NCBI RefSeq assembly: GCF_000235485.1
Contig: NZ_JH378889.1
Span: 1 to 64,000, forward strand
Reading direction: 5' to 3'
Length of the DNA stretch: 64,000 nt
Source: Streptococcus sp. oral taxon 058 str. F0407
GTDB taxonomy: Bacteria; Bacillota; Bacilli; Lactobacillales; Streptococcaceae
In this document: positions 18,799-27,563 of the stretch, in pieces
Layout: each line of letters begins with the position of its first letter
Numbering within the stretch: position 1 is the first letter of the stretch
Notes under the pieces: generated by a model
What the model was told of the DNA's origin: nothing
Database searches by the model: none
What the model saw: only the letters and a program-made list of their open reading frames with translations
Translations under genes and position numbers: made by a program

Positions 18799-19547
18799 AA
18801 GTATTAATTTTAGAAGATGTTATTGAGCATCAAGTGAGACTTGAGAGAATATTGAATGAAATTTCTGGGGAATCAAATATTCCTATTTCTTACAAGACAA
18901 CAGGAAAAGTTCGTGAGTTTAAGGAATATATCGAAAACGATGAAGTAAACCAGCTTTATTTCCTAGATATCGATATTCACGGGATTGAGAAAAAGGGATT
19001 TGAAGTGGCACAGTTTATCCGTCATCACAATCCCTATGCTATTATTGTCTTTATTACCAGCCGATCTGAATTTGCTACCTTAACGTACAAATACCAGGTA
19101 TCAGCTCTAGATTTTGTTGATAAAGATATCAATGATGAATTGTTTAAAAAACGTATTGAGCAGAATATTTTCTATACCAAAAGCATGCTACTTGAAAACG
19201 AAGATGTTGTAGACTATTTTGATTACAACTATAAGGGAAATGATTTGAAAATCCCTTACCATGATATTTTGTATATCGAAACAACAGGTGTTTCTCATAA
19301 ACTGCGAATTATCGGTAAGAATTTTGCCAAAGAGTTCTATGGAACCATGACAGATATTCAGGAAAAGGACAAACATACCCAGCGATTCTATTCTCCTCAT
19401 AAATCTTTCCTAATCAATATTGGAAATGTTAGAGAAATTGATCGAAAGAATCTAGAAGTTGTCTTTTATGAAGATCATCGTTGTCCCATTACCCGTTTGA
19501 AAGTTCGCAAACTGAGAGATATTCTGGAGAAAAAATCTAAAAAGTAA
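18795..19547 (+). CDS. comE: Competence response regulator ComE
   Basis: 250-aa regulator with an N-terminal receiver (about 1-120) and a C-terminal LytTR DNA-binding domain (about 140-245). The phosphoacceptor is Asp58 in YFLDIDIHG and the acidic pocket is Glu7-Asp8. The LytTR part contains YIETTGVSHKLRI and FYSPHKSFLINIGNVREIDR. ComE-P activates comCDE, comAB and comX through direct repeats such as the one at 17230-17259. Its ATG overlaps the comD stop. The downstream tRNA-Glu promoter starts right after its stop codon. Confidence 0.97.
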   Translation: MKVLILEDVIEHQVRLERILNEISGESNIPISYKTTGKVREFKEYIENDEVNQLYFLDIDIHGIEKKGFEVAQFIRHHNPYAIIVFITSRSEFATLTYKYQVSALDFVDKDINDELFKKRIEQNIFYTKSMLLENEDVVDYFDYNYKGNDLKIPYHDILYIETTGVSHKLRIIGKNFAKEFYGTMTDIQEKDKHTQRFYSPHKSFLINIGNVREIDRKNLEVVFYEDHRCPITRLKVRKLRDILEKKSKK

Positions 19548-19575
19548 TTGACAATTAGTAAGAAATTGATATAAT
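19548..19575 (+). promoter_or_regulatory. Promoter of tRNA-Glu/tRNA-Asn
   Basis: Consensus TTGACA (19548-19553), 16-bp spacer and TATAAT (19570-19575), beginning one base after the comE stop codon. Confidence 0.85.
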
Positions 19576-19598
19576 GGTTATATCTGCTACAGATAGAT

Positions 19599-19670
19599 GG
19601 TCCGTTGGTCAAGGGGTTAAGACACCGCCTTTTCACGGCGGTAACACGGGTTCGAATCCCGTACGGACTA
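19599..19670 (+). tRNA. tRNA-Glu (anticodon TTC)
   Basis: 72-nt cloverleaf. The acceptor GGTCCGT pairs with ACGGACT, the anticodon stem CCGCC/GGCGG holds loop TTTTCAC (anticodon TTC), and the T-arm is ACGGG-TTCGAAT-CCCGT. It is the first of a two-tRNA unit. Confidence 0.96.
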
Positions 19671-19675
19671 TTTTA

Positions 19676-19749
19676 TCCGCCATAGCTCAGTTGGTAGTAG
19701 CGCATGACTGTTAATCATGATGTCGTAGGTTCGAGTCCTACTGGCGGAG
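19676..19749 (+). tRNA. tRNA-Asn (anticodon GTT)
   Basis: 74-nt cloverleaf. The acceptor TCCGCCA pairs with TGGCGGA with discriminator G. The anticodon stem CATGA/TCATG holds CTGTTAA (anticodon GTT), and the T-arm is GTAGG-TTCGAGT-CCTAC. It lies 5 nt after tRNA-Glu on one transcript. Confidence 0.95.
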
Positions 19750-19753
19750 TTAG

Positions 19754-19781
19754 AAAAAGAACACCATTGGTGTTCTTTTTT
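19754..19781. terminator. Bidirectional terminator, tRNA-Asn / tetR
   Basis: A 13-bp stem with A-tract on one side and T-tract on the other (arms 19754-19766 and 19768-19780) serves both the tRNA transcript and the convergent tetR gene, whose stop is 4 nt away. Confidence 0.85.
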
Positions 19782-19784
19782 CTT

Positions 19785-20327
19785 TTAGTTGGTATCACCT
19801 AGCATTTTCATAAGGAAGTCTGTCATTTCTTGCGGGCTTTCTTTTTTTCCGTGAGCAATCCACGTCTGGCAAACACCAAATAGGGCATTTGTTAGATAAA
19901 TGCTACTATACTCGAGTTCAATTGGATTGAGTTGTAGTTTCATAAAGCGCTTCTGAAGGTCTGTGCTAAGCATAATGTGAAGCTTATTTCTCAAAAAATT
20001 TTGGATTTCTTTTGTACCATTTTCAGATAAGAGTGCAGCCAGGAGTGGCTCAGACTCTAAATATTCAAATACTTCTAGAATAGCATCTCTTTTATGATGA
20101 GCATGTTTTTGGAAAATATACTCAAAGGTATGAAAGAGTTTACTTTGGTAGTGCTCAATCATATCATACTTATCCTTGTAGTGAGTGTAAAAGCTGGAAC
20201 GACTAATTCCGGCTTTTTCTGCTAACTTGACCGTAGAAATTTGATCAAAGGGTTGGTCCATCAATAATTGAACCATGGCATTTTCAATGATTCGTTTTGT
20301 TTTTAAACGTTTGTTACTTTCTTTCAT
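19785..20327 (-). CDS. TetR-family transcriptional repressor
   Basis: 180-aa one-domain regulator. The N-terminal HTH spans about residues 25-50 (STVKLAEKAGISRSSFYTHYKDKYDM) and a helical ligand/dimerisation domain follows. AAGGAGGAATT precedes the ATG. It is divergently transcribed from a YhgE/Pip-like gene. A perfect inverted repeat TTAGACA-ATA-TGTCTAA lies 21 nt upstream of its start and a near copy lies beyond the divergent promoter. It therefore very likely represses both itself and the membrane protein. The inducer is unknown. Confidence 0.9.
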   Translation of the reverse strand: MKESNKRLKTKRIIENAMVQLLMDQPFDQISTVKLAEKAGISRSSFYTHYKDKYDMIEHYQSKLFHTFEYIFQKHAHHKRDAILEVFEYLESEPLLAALLSENGTKEIQNFLRNKLHIMLSTDLQKRFMKLQLNPIELEYSSIYLTNALFGVCQTWIAHGKKESPQEMTDFLMKMLGDTN

Positions 20328-20347
20328 AATTCCTCCTTGTAGACAAA

Positions 20348-20364
20348 TTAGACAATATGTCTAA
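20348..20364. promoter_or_regulatory. TetR operator 1
   Basis: Perfect inverted repeat TTAGACA-ATA-TGTCTAA between tetR and the yhgE-like gene, 18 bp upstream of the -35 box of the latter. An extra TAGACA half-site sits at 20340-20345. Confidence 0.8.
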
Positions 20365-20381
20365 AAAATAATTTTTTTACC

Positions 20382-20409
20382 TTGAAATTTGGATTTTTTG
20401 ATGTATAAT
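20382..20409 (+). promoter_or_regulatory. Promoter of the yhgE-like gene
   Basis: TTGAAA (20382-20387), 16-bp spacer and TATAAT (20404-20409). It lies between the two TetR operators. Confidence 0.75.
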
Positions 20410-20425
20410 CTATTATATCAAAATT

Positions 20426-20442
20426 TTAGACAATATGTTTAA
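20426..20442. promoter_or_regulatory. TetR operator 2
   Basis: TTAGACA-ATA-TGTTTAA, identical to operator 1 at 16 of 17 positions, located just past the likely transcription start and upstream of the ribosome binding site of the yhgE-like gene. Confidence 0.75.
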
Positions 20443-20455
20443 AAAAGGAGGAGAC

Positions 20456-23110
20456 ATGTTTAAAGAATGGAAAGCAATATTTAAAAAACCGACCTTTATC
20501 ATTGTAATGATAGGGATTTCTCTCATTCCAGCATTATACAACATCATATTTTTATCATCCATGTGGGACCCATATGGTCAATTGTCAGAGTTACCTGTAG
20601 CAGTTGTCAATAAAGATAAGGAAGCTTCTTATAATGGACAGACAATGACAATAGGTGAAGACATGGTGTCTAATTTAAAAGAAAATAAGACTTTAGATTT
20701 TCATTTTGTCAATGAAGAAGAGGGGGAAAAGGGGCTAGATGATGGCGAATACTATATGTTAGTGACTTTACCAAGTGATCTATCTGAAAAAGCTACTTCA
20801 ATCCTAACAAATCACCCTGAACAGATGCAAATTGATTATCAAACTTCAAGTGGACATAGCTTTATTGCAAGCAAGATGAGTGATTCTGCAATGACACAAT
20901 TAAAACAAACCGTCTCTACGAATGTAACTGAAACATATACCAAGGCACTATTTCAAAAAATGAGTGACTTGAAGTCTGGGATAAATAAAGCAGCTGATGG
21001 AAGTGAACAACTGGCTGATGGGACTAATCAGTTAGCAAAAGGAAGTCAAACATTGACGACAAATCTCAATACTCTAGCTAACTCAAGTGTAACTTTTTCA
21101 AATGGAGCTAATCAATTTACAAAAGGATTGTCTGCCTATGTGTCTGCCATAGAGCAATTACATCTTGGTTTAGGAACTTTTAATAGTGGTTTACAAAGTT
21201 ATACAAATGCAGTTTCACAGGTTGACACTGGACTTGGTCAATTGGCCTCAAGAACTCCTGAATTGGTGGCAGGTGTAAATCAGCTGAATACAGGTATAAA
21301 GTCCTATACAGGTGGGGTTTCACAATTGGATACAGGTCTCAGTCAATTTTCAGTTGGTGTAAATGCTTATACAAGTAGTGTAGAAAAACTTTCTAATGGA
21401 ACAAGTCAATTATCCAATCAATCAGATACACTAAGAGATGGAATAGAGCAATTAAATACTGGTATTAAAGAAATTTCAAGTCAATTAAAGTCCTCATCTC
21501 AACAAAATAAACAAATTACTCAATTGGCAACTAGTCTAGGAGAACTGAATAAAACACTACAAGCTCTTACAATATCAGATAATACTCAACTGAAAAGTAT
21601 ATTGTCAGAAGTTTTGCCAAATCTAACAACTCTTGCACAGGACATTGTGACCAAAAGTCAGACAGAACAAGAGAAAACTATTGCTAACCTTCAATCAACA
21701 GCTACTTATCAATCTCTCACAGATGAACAGAAGAAAGAACTGACAGAAGCTATTTCTAAAAATTCTAATTCTACTATTGAGTCAGCAAAAACAATTTTAA
21801 CGACAGTAGGAGGATTGAAAGAAGGTATAGAGAATTCAGAACAACAAGTCTCTAATCTATCTGATGTGCAGACGAAGGCAAATCAACTTTTACCCTTAGC
21901 ATCTAGCTCCTTGACAACTTTGTCAAGTGGTTTTACAAAGTTGCAAACTACTGTAGACAATCATTTAGTTCCTGGAAGTCAGTCAATTGAAAAAGGAGTT
22001 GTAAACTACACTAAGGGACTGGACACAATTTCTATAGGTGCCAATAAACTAAGTGAAAAAAATGCAAATTTAACAACTAGTCTAAATCAATTAGTTTCTG
22101 GATCAAGTAAGTTGACAGAAAATACATCAACCTTGACAGCTGGAGTAGATGCGTTAGCTGGAAAAGCTCCAGAATTAGTATCAGGTATAGAAAGTTTGTC
22201 ATCTGGTTCTGCTCAATTGAATAATAAGAGTCCAGAGTTAATAGCAGGTCTTACTAAATTACAATTTGGCTCTGGTCAATTAACAGATAAATCAACACAG
22301 TTACTTTCTGCAGCATCTCAACTAGGAAGTGGTGCTATGAAGATTGCAGATGGTGCTGGAAAACTAGCAGAAGGTGGAACAAACTTAACTTCTGGACTTG
22401 AAGATTTACAGACAGGAGTTGATTCATTAGGACAAGGATTAGGAAATGCTAATAATCAGCTCAAATCAGCATCAACAGAATCTGAGAATGCAGAAACATT
22501 ATCTGAGCCTCTAGTTCTCTCAAAAATAGATAATGACCAAGTTCCTGTAAATGGGATTGCCATGGCTCCTTATATGATATCAGTTGCTCTTTTTGTTGCT
22601 GCTATATCTACTAATATGATTTTTGCGAAGTTGCCTTCTGGACGTCATCCAGAGAGCCGTTGGGCTTGGTTGAAGTCTCGATCTGAAATAAATGGGATTA
22701 TAGCTGTCTTAGCAGGTGTTTTAGTTTATGGAGGTGTCCATCTTATTGGATTGACTGCTAACCATGAGATAAGAACCTTAATTCTAATTATAATCACAAG
22801 TTTAGCCTTCATGTCTATGGTGACAGCTTTAACAACTTGGAATAGCCGTTTAGGAGCCTTCTTCTCTCTTATTCTACTATTACTACAGTTAGCATCAAGT
22901 GCAGGAACTTATCCACTTGCTTTGACAAATGATTTCTTTAAAACTATCAACCCATGGTTACCAATGAGTTACTCGGTATCAGGCTTACGACAAACAATCT
23001 CTATGACAGGAAATATTCATCACCAAGTGATTTTCCTTATTATAACACTAGCTTTCTTTACTGCTTTAGGTATGCTAGCTTATCAACCTAAGAAAATAGA
23101 AGAAGATTAA
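20456..23110 (+). CDS. YhgE/Pip-type membrane protein (ABC-2-like exporter)
   Basis: Predicted 884-aa membrane protein. The start is placed at 20456 (MFKEWKAIFK) because AAAGGAGGAG precedes this ATG; the ATG at 20435 lies within operator 2. One N-terminal membrane segment (about 12-32) is followed by a very long extracytoplasmic region (about 35-690). That region is dominated by irregular repeats of the form xQLxxGxxxLxxG, predicted as long helices. The C-terminal part has about five membrane segments of the ABC-2/YhgE-Pip type. Relatives include phage infection protein and putative drug- or RND-like exporters. Substrate unknown; the TetR partner suggests inducible efflux or envelope-stress protection. 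Confidence 0.85.
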   Translation: MFKEWKAIFKKPTFIIVMIGISLIPALYNIIFLSSMWDPYGQLSELPVAVVNKDKEASYNGQTMTIGEDMVSNLKENKTLDFHFVNEEEGEKGLDDGEYYMLVTLPSDLSEKATSILTNHPEQMQIDYQTSSGHSFIASKMSDSAMTQLKQTVSTNVTETYTKALFQKMSDLKSGINKAADGSEQLADGTNQLAKGSQTLTTNLNTLANSSVTFSNGANQFTKGLSAYVSAIEQLHLGLGTFNSGLQSYTNAVSQVDTGLGQLASRTPELVAGVNQLNTGIKSYTGGVSQLDTGLSQFSVGVNAYTSSVEKLSNGTSQLSNQSDTLRDGIEQLNTGIKEISSQLKSSSQQNKQITQLATSLGELNKTLQALTISDNTQLKSILSEVLPNLTTLAQDIVTKSQTEQEKTIANLQSTATYQSLTDEQKKELTEAISKNSNSTIESAKTILTTVGGLKEGIENSEQQVSNLSDVQTKANQLLPLASSSLTTLSSGFTKLQTTVDNHLVPGSQSIEKGVVNYTKGLDTISIGANKLSEKNANLTTSLNQLVSGSSKLTENTSTLTAGVDALAGKAPELVSGIESLSSGSAQLNNKSPELIAGLTKLQFGSGQLTDKSTQLLSAASQLGSGAMKIADGAGKLAEGGTNLTSGLEDLQTGVDSLGQGLGNANNQLKSASTESENAETLSEPLVLSKIDNDQVPVNGIAMAPYMISVALFVAAISTNMIFAKLPSGRHPESRWAWLKSRSEINGIIAVLAGVLVYGGVHLIGLTANHEIRTLILIIITSLAFMSMVTALTTWNSRLGAFFSLILLLLQLASSAGTYPLALTNDFFKTINPWLPMSYSVSGLRQTISMTGNIHHQVIFLIITLAFFTALGMLAYQPKKIEED

Positions 23111-23141
23111 AAAAATCGACCAAGGAATTGGTCGATTTTTT
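23111..23141. terminator. Bidirectional terminator, yhgE-like / yfhO-like
   Basis: A 13-bp perfect stem (arms 23111-23123 and 23128-23140, loop GGAA) with A and T tracts on its two sides, between convergent genes. Confidence 0.9.
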
Positions 23142-25684
23142 TATGTCATAGATGAATTTCGTTTGTAATTATAGATCCCAAAAAGAAGAATGGCAGTTAC
23201 TGAGCAGACTGCTCCAATAACAAAACCATTGGGAATGAAGGAAAGTGTAATGGTTCCTTTTCCTTTTGGAACATCAACCTTCATAAAACCAGTTTGAGCC
23301 TGCTTGATTTCAAGTTTTTTTCCATCTTGATAAGCAGACCAACCTTTGTCATAAGGAATGGTGAAGAAAATAGAGGCATCCTGTTTGACTTCATATGTAG
23401 CAAAGACCTTGTTTTTAGAGGTAGATACTTCTACAGGTTGTTCTTTAATCTTTTGGATTGCCTCAGTCAAAGCTTGGGTATCTAAACGATAGAAGGTTGG
23501 AGTTTCAAATGACACTTGAGAATTTCCAGGGAAGCTAACATTGATATTGAAAGTTTTTTGTTCTTCTGTATAGCCTAAATTAAAGAAATTAAAGGTATTG
23601 TCAGTTGTAAAAGTCTTTTTTTCACCGTTGACAAGGATGTCAACTTTCTTTTGCTTATCATTTGTAAAATGAAGATTTGAAAAAGAGAGATAGACTTGAC
23701 TATTTTGAGGAACCTCAATTTGATAATCAATCTTTGCATCTTCATTCGCAGAACCTGTGATGCTCGTTAAACCATCTGAAGTATCTGTTTTATCATATGC
23801 TATTTGGGAAAAGTAATCTAAGTTGAGATTAGCGAGCTGGTTTATAAATAAAGCCTGATTATCCAGAGTATGATTATTAAAGTTTACATCTGTGTAAATA
23901 GATTGAGTAGCAAAAGCAATGGGGAGGGAAAGTTGATTTTTATATAAGGTTAAATGATCCTTTTGATAAATCTCTTGAAATCCATATTTATAAAGGGGAG
24001 TTTCTGAAATATTGTACTGGATTCCAAATAAACTATCCGCCAAAATACTGTTATTTGCATAACGGAGATTGAGATTGGTTCCAGAAGATTTGAATCCAAG
24101 TTTATCTAAACTAGTGCTAGCTGAACGATTTCGTACAGACGAAAATTGAGAGATTCCATTGTAGTTAAATTTCATACTGTCATTTCCAGTTTGAATTTGC
24201 AGTTTCTCAGTACGTGTAAATGGATCGTCAATTTGGTTTATAATGGATTCCATAGCAATGATATCTCTATTATAGGCGCTACGAGAAGCAAAGGCCCATT
24301 CTTTAGCGATTCCTTCCATTTGAGATGAAGCGTTTAAGCATATCTCAGCTGTTATAAATAAAGACAAAAGAATTGCAAATAGATTTACAGAGATAAATTT
24401 TCTGATGACTGCAAGGAATAAAAGAGAATAAACTAGTAGAAATTCAAGTGTGAGTAAGATATTCAAATCTGTTAAAAAAGAATAGTGTGATTTAAAGTAT
24501 ACAGTAGCTAGAAATCCTGTTAGTACAAGAAAAAGTGAGACAAATAGATTCCATAGCTTCAATTCTTTCAGGCGATTTAAGACTTCTGCTGCAGTATAAA
24601 TTAACAGAGTAGAAAAAATCCAAGCATAGCGATGTAAAAACATATTAGGGGTATGCATCCCCTGCCAAAATAAATCAAGTGCCTCTATGTAAAAGCTTGT
24701 TATTAAAAAAATAAAGAAAATTGCATAGGTAAGTTTCACGTGAAACTTAATAGATTTTATTGTGAAAAATAGAATGGTTAAAATAAAAGGAAGCAATCCA
24801 ACAAAAATCATTGGTATAGATCCATACTTAGTTGTATCAAAGGATCCAATGAATTGTTTTGCGAAAATATCTAAATACCAGCTACTGTCTGTTTTTAATT
24901 TTGTGATGGCAGTTAACTTCTCCCCATGAGTTTGTAAATCAAACAATGTAGGAAGAGTCATAATTAAACTAGCCATTCCTGCTAAAAAGGAAGTAACAAC
25001 AAAATCAAGAAAAGATGATTTTCGATTTTTAAAGTCCCAAGAAATTTGGCAGAGATACCAGAAAATAAGGAACAATGCTGTCATATATCCAAAATAATAG
25101 TTTTGAATAAACAAAATTGACAGACTTGTAAAGTATAGTAGACGCTTCTTTTGTGTTATAAGTATGTGTAAGCCAGTTATAATTAAAGGAATTAAGATAA
25201 AAACATCTAACCAGGTTTTTATCTCTAACTGACTGACAGTGAAGCTCATTAAAGCATAGGAAGTGGATAAGGCCAGTTTTAAAGGTTGAGGGATAGATTG
25301 AAATAATTTATTTAAACTAAAGAAGGTTGACAGACCAATCAATCCAAATTTTAATAGAGTGGTCAGATAAACAGCATCTGGCATATTCGACAGATTAAAA
25401 AAGTAAACTATAGGTGAAAGAAAGCTACCTAAGTAATAACTAGATAGAGCATAGAAATTCAGTCCGAGGCCACTTGTAAAGGTGTAAAACAAACTACCAT
25501 TTCCATGTAGAATATTCCGTAAAGCCACATCAAAAATAACGTATTGATGGAAACCATCTCCTAATAGTGGAGATGTATCACTATTCCAGTAGATACCTTG
25601 AGATAGATATACTCCAGACATAATCACTACAGGAATGATGAAAGAAATAAAATAGGTCCAATATGTTTTAAAAAATGATTTCAT
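23141..25684 (-). CDS. YfhO-family polytopic membrane protein
   Basis: 847-aa integral membrane protein. A dozen or more predicted membrane segments occupy residues about 8-445 and one lies at the C-terminus (about 815-835). A large extracytoplasmic domain (about 450-810) is rich in beta strands. It begins MKSFFKTYWTYFISFIIPV and has the periodic loop/TM pattern of YfhO, a GT-C-like family. Bacillus and Listeria relatives are linked to glycosylation of lipoteichoic or wall polymers. That role is inference here. It lies downstream of the ABC-F gene, separated by a terminator. A parS-like palindrome is embedded at 24732-24747. Confidence 0.85.
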   Translation of the reverse strand: MKSFFKTYWTYFISFIIPVVIMSGVYLSQGIYWNSDTSPLLGDGFHQYVIFDVALRNILHGNGSLFYTFTSGLGLNFYALSSYYLGSFLSPIVYFFNLSNMPDAVYLTTLLKFGLIGLSTFFSLNKLFQSIPQPLKLALSTSYALMSFTVSQLEIKTWLDVFILIPLIITGLHILITQKKRLLYFTSLSILFIQNYYFGYMTALFLIFWYLCQISWDFKNRKSSFLDFVVTSFLAGMASLIMTLPTLFDLQTHGEKLTAITKLKTDSSWYLDIFAKQFIGSFDTTKYGSIPMIFVGLLPFILTILFFTIKSIKFHVKLTYAIFFIFLITSFYIEALDLFWQGMHTPNMFLHRYAWIFSTLLIYTAAEVLNRLKELKLWNLFVSLFLVLTGFLATVYFKSHYSFLTDLNILLTLEFLLVYSLLFLAVIRKFISVNLFAILLSLFITAEICLNASSQMEGIAKEWAFASRSAYNRDIIAMESIINQIDDPFTRTEKLQIQTGNDSMKFNYNGISQFSSVRNRSASTSLDKLGFKSSGTNLNLRYANNSILADSLFGIQYNISETPLYKYGFQEIYQKDHLTLYKNQLSLPIAFATQSIYTDVNFNNHTLDNQALFINQLANLNLDYFSQIAYDKTDTSDGLTSITGSANEDAKIDYQIEVPQNSQVYLSFSNLHFTNDKQKKVDILVNGEKKTFTTDNTFNFFNLGYTEEQKTFNINVSFPGNSQVSFETPTFYRLDTQALTEAIQKIKEQPVEVSTSKNKVFATYEVKQDASIFFTIPYDKGWSAYQDGKKLEIKQAQTGFMKVDVPKGKGTITLSFIPNGFVIGAVCSVTAILLFGIYNYKRNSSMT
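24732..24747. other. parS-like site inside the yfhO-like gene
   Basis: AGTTTCACGTGAAACT contains the perfect 14-bp parS core GTTTCACGTGAAAC; only the outermost pair differs from TGTTTCACGTGAAACA. It lies about 10.5 kb right of the origin cluster. Confidence 0.85.
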
Positions 25685-25699
25685 GTTACCTCGTAGAAT

Positions 25700-25735
25700 G
25701 ATAGAAAACTCAGTTGGTTAACCCAACTGAGTTTT
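25700..25735 (-). terminator. Terminator after the ABC-F gene
   Basis: A 13-bp stem (arms 25705-25717 and 25723-25735) lies between the ABC-F stop and the yfhO-like start. On the minus strand it ends in TTTTCT. Confidence 0.8.
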
Positions 25736-25745
25736 GAAGTCTTAT

Positions 25746-27368
25746 TTAGTCTTTCCAAAGGTCTTTGACTTTTGCTTGTACTTCTGCATTTTCTAGGAAT
25801 TCATCATAGGTTTCATCAATACGATCGATGACGCCATTCTTAGACAAAACAATGATATGGTTTGCCAAAGTTTGGATAAACTCGTGGTCATGACTGGCAA
25901 AGATGATTGATTCTTTAAAGTTTTTCAATCCATCGTTCAAGCTTGAAATAGATTCCAAATCCAAGTGATTTGTTGGATCATCAAGTACAAGGACATTTGA
26001 TTTCAAGAGCATGAGTTTTGAGAGCATGACACGTACTTTTTCTCCACCTGACAAGACGTTTACAGGTTTGTTAACCTCATCACCAGAGAAGAGCATACGA
26101 CCAAGGAAACCACGTAAGAAGGTATTATCATCCTCTTCTTTACTTGCAAATTGACGCAACCAATCAAGGATTGACTCTCCCCCTGCAAAATCAGCCGAGT
26201 TGTCTTTTGGCAAGTAAGAACGGCTAGTAGTAACTCCCCACTTGACGGTTCCTTCATAGTCAATGTCACCCATGATTGCACGAATTAATGCAGTCGTTTG
26301 GATATCATTTTGTCCAATAAGAGCCGTCTTATCACCTGGACGCAAGATGAAACTAATATTATCCAAGATAGTTTCACCATCAATCTTTACAGTTAGGTTT
26401 TCTACTGTCAAGAGATCATTACCAATCTCACGTTCTGCTTTAAAGTTGATAAATGGATATTTACGACTGGATGGCACAATCTCTTCTAATTCAATCTTGT
26501 CAAGCATTTTTTTACGAGACGTTGCTTGTCTTGATTTAGAAGCATTAGCAGAGAAGCGAGCAACGAATTCTTGCAATTGCTTAATTTTTTCTTCTGCCTT
26601 AGCATTACGGTCTGCTAGCAATTTAGCAGCAAGCTCAGAAGATTCCTTCCAGAAGTCGTAGTTTCCGACATAGAGTTTGATTTTTCCAAAGTCAAGGTCG
26701 GCCATGTGAGTACATACTTTGTTTAAGAAGTGACGGTCATGGGAAACAACGATAACGGTGTTATCAAAGTCAATCAAGAAGTCTTCTAGCCAAGTAATTG
26801 ATTGGATGTCCAAACCGTTGGTCGGCTCGTCCAAGAGAAGAACATCTGGTTTGCCAAAAAGTGCTTTGGCAAGGAGAACCTTCACTTTTTCACCATTGGC
26901 CAATTCGCTCATGTTTTGGTAGTGCAATTCTTCTGGAATATTTAGGTTTTGAAGTAGTTGAGATGCTTCGCTCTCTGCCTCCCAACCTCCAAGTTCGGCA
27001 AATTCACCTTCGAGTTCAGCTGCACGAACACCATCTTCATCGGAAAAATCTTCCTTCATGTAAATGGCATCTTTTTCTTTCATGATGTTGTAAAGTTTTT
27101 CATTTCCCATAATGACAACATCAATAACTCGCTCATCTTCATAGTCAAAATGATTTTGACGGAGAACAGAGAGACGTTCATCTGGACCAAGAGAGATATG
27201 ACCAGTTGTCGGCTCGATATCACCAGCTAAGATTTTTAAGAATGTTGACTTCCCTGCACCATTAGCACCAATTAATCCGTATGTATTTCCTTCTGTAAAT
27301 TTGATGTTGACATCATCAAAAAGTTTGCGATCACTAAAACGTAGTGAAACATCAGATACTGTAAGCAA
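25746..27368 (-). CDS. ABC-F family ATPase (YbiT/YkpA-like)
   Basis: Soluble 540-aa protein with two ABC domains and no membrane segment. Domain 1 has Walker A GANGAGKST near 34-42 and Walker B VLLLDEPTNGLD. Domain 2 has a degenerate P-loop, GQNDIQTTA, in place of GxxGxGKST, but retains the LSGGEKVRV signature and VLVLDDPTNHLD. The linker between the domains (about 255-315) is basic and helical, as in translation-acting ABC-F proteins. It starts at TTG (27366-27368) with AGGAG upstream. It probably acts on the ribosome; no resistance role is implied. Confidence 0.92.
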   Translation of the reverse strand: MLTVSDVSLRFSDRKLFDDVNIKFTEGNTYGLIGANGAGKSTFLKILAGDIEPTTGHISLGPDERLSVLRQNHFDYEDERVIDVVIMGNEKLYNIMKEKDAIYMKEDFSDEDGVRAAELEGEFAELGGWEAESEASQLLQNLNIPEELHYQNMSELANGEKVKVLLAKALFGKPDVLLLDEPTNGLDIQSITWLEDFLIDFDNTVIVVSHDRHFLNKVCTHMADLDFGKIKLYVGNYDFWKESSELAAKLLADRNAKAEEKIKQLQEFVARFSANASKSRQATSRKKMLDKIELEEIVPSSRKYPFINFKAEREIGNDLLTVENLTVKIDGETILDNISFILRPGDKTALIGQNDIQTTALIRAIMGDIDYEGTVKWGVTTSRSYLPKDNSADFAGGESILDWLRQFASKEEDDNTFLRGFLGRMLFSGDEVNKPVNVLSGGEKVRVMLSKLMLLKSNVLVLDDPTNHLDLESISSLNDGLKNFKESIIFASHDHEFIQTLANHIIVLSKNGVIDRIDETYDEFLENAEVQAKVKDLWKD

Positions 27369-27526
27369 TGTTTTTCTCCTATAATATGTAATACATTTAT
27401 TCTACTAGAAAAGAGAGAAATATTCAAATTTTTGTTTGTCAATTTTGTATCAATTAAGTTTACAGGTTTATTTACAAAGAGTTAGTTGTTTGATTTAAAT
27501 AATTTTCTGTTATTTTAACAAAAAAA

Positions 27527-27535
27527 TGCTATAAT
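27527..27535 (+). promoter_or_regulatory. Extended -10 promoter of trpS
   Basis: TGCTATAAT, 28 nt before the trpS ATG. The resulting leader is about 22 nt, too short for a T-box. I found no T-box in the 195-nt gap. Confidence 0.65.
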
Positions 27536-27563
27536 TGAAGAGACCATTTCGAAGGAGAAAAAA

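Noticed and set aside
27339-27352. Possible fourth parS at the start of the ABC-F gene
   Set aside because: Only the GTGAAAC half is present; the left arm is absent and the palindrome is broken.
25746-27368. Antibiotic-resistance ABC-F protein
   Set aside because: The sequence resembles the housekeeping YbiT/YkpA-like group; there is no resistance-type context.
27369-27563. T-box riboswitch upstream of trpS
   Set aside because: An extended -10 box at 27527-27535 leaves a leader of about 22 nt, with no T-box sequence or antiterminator.
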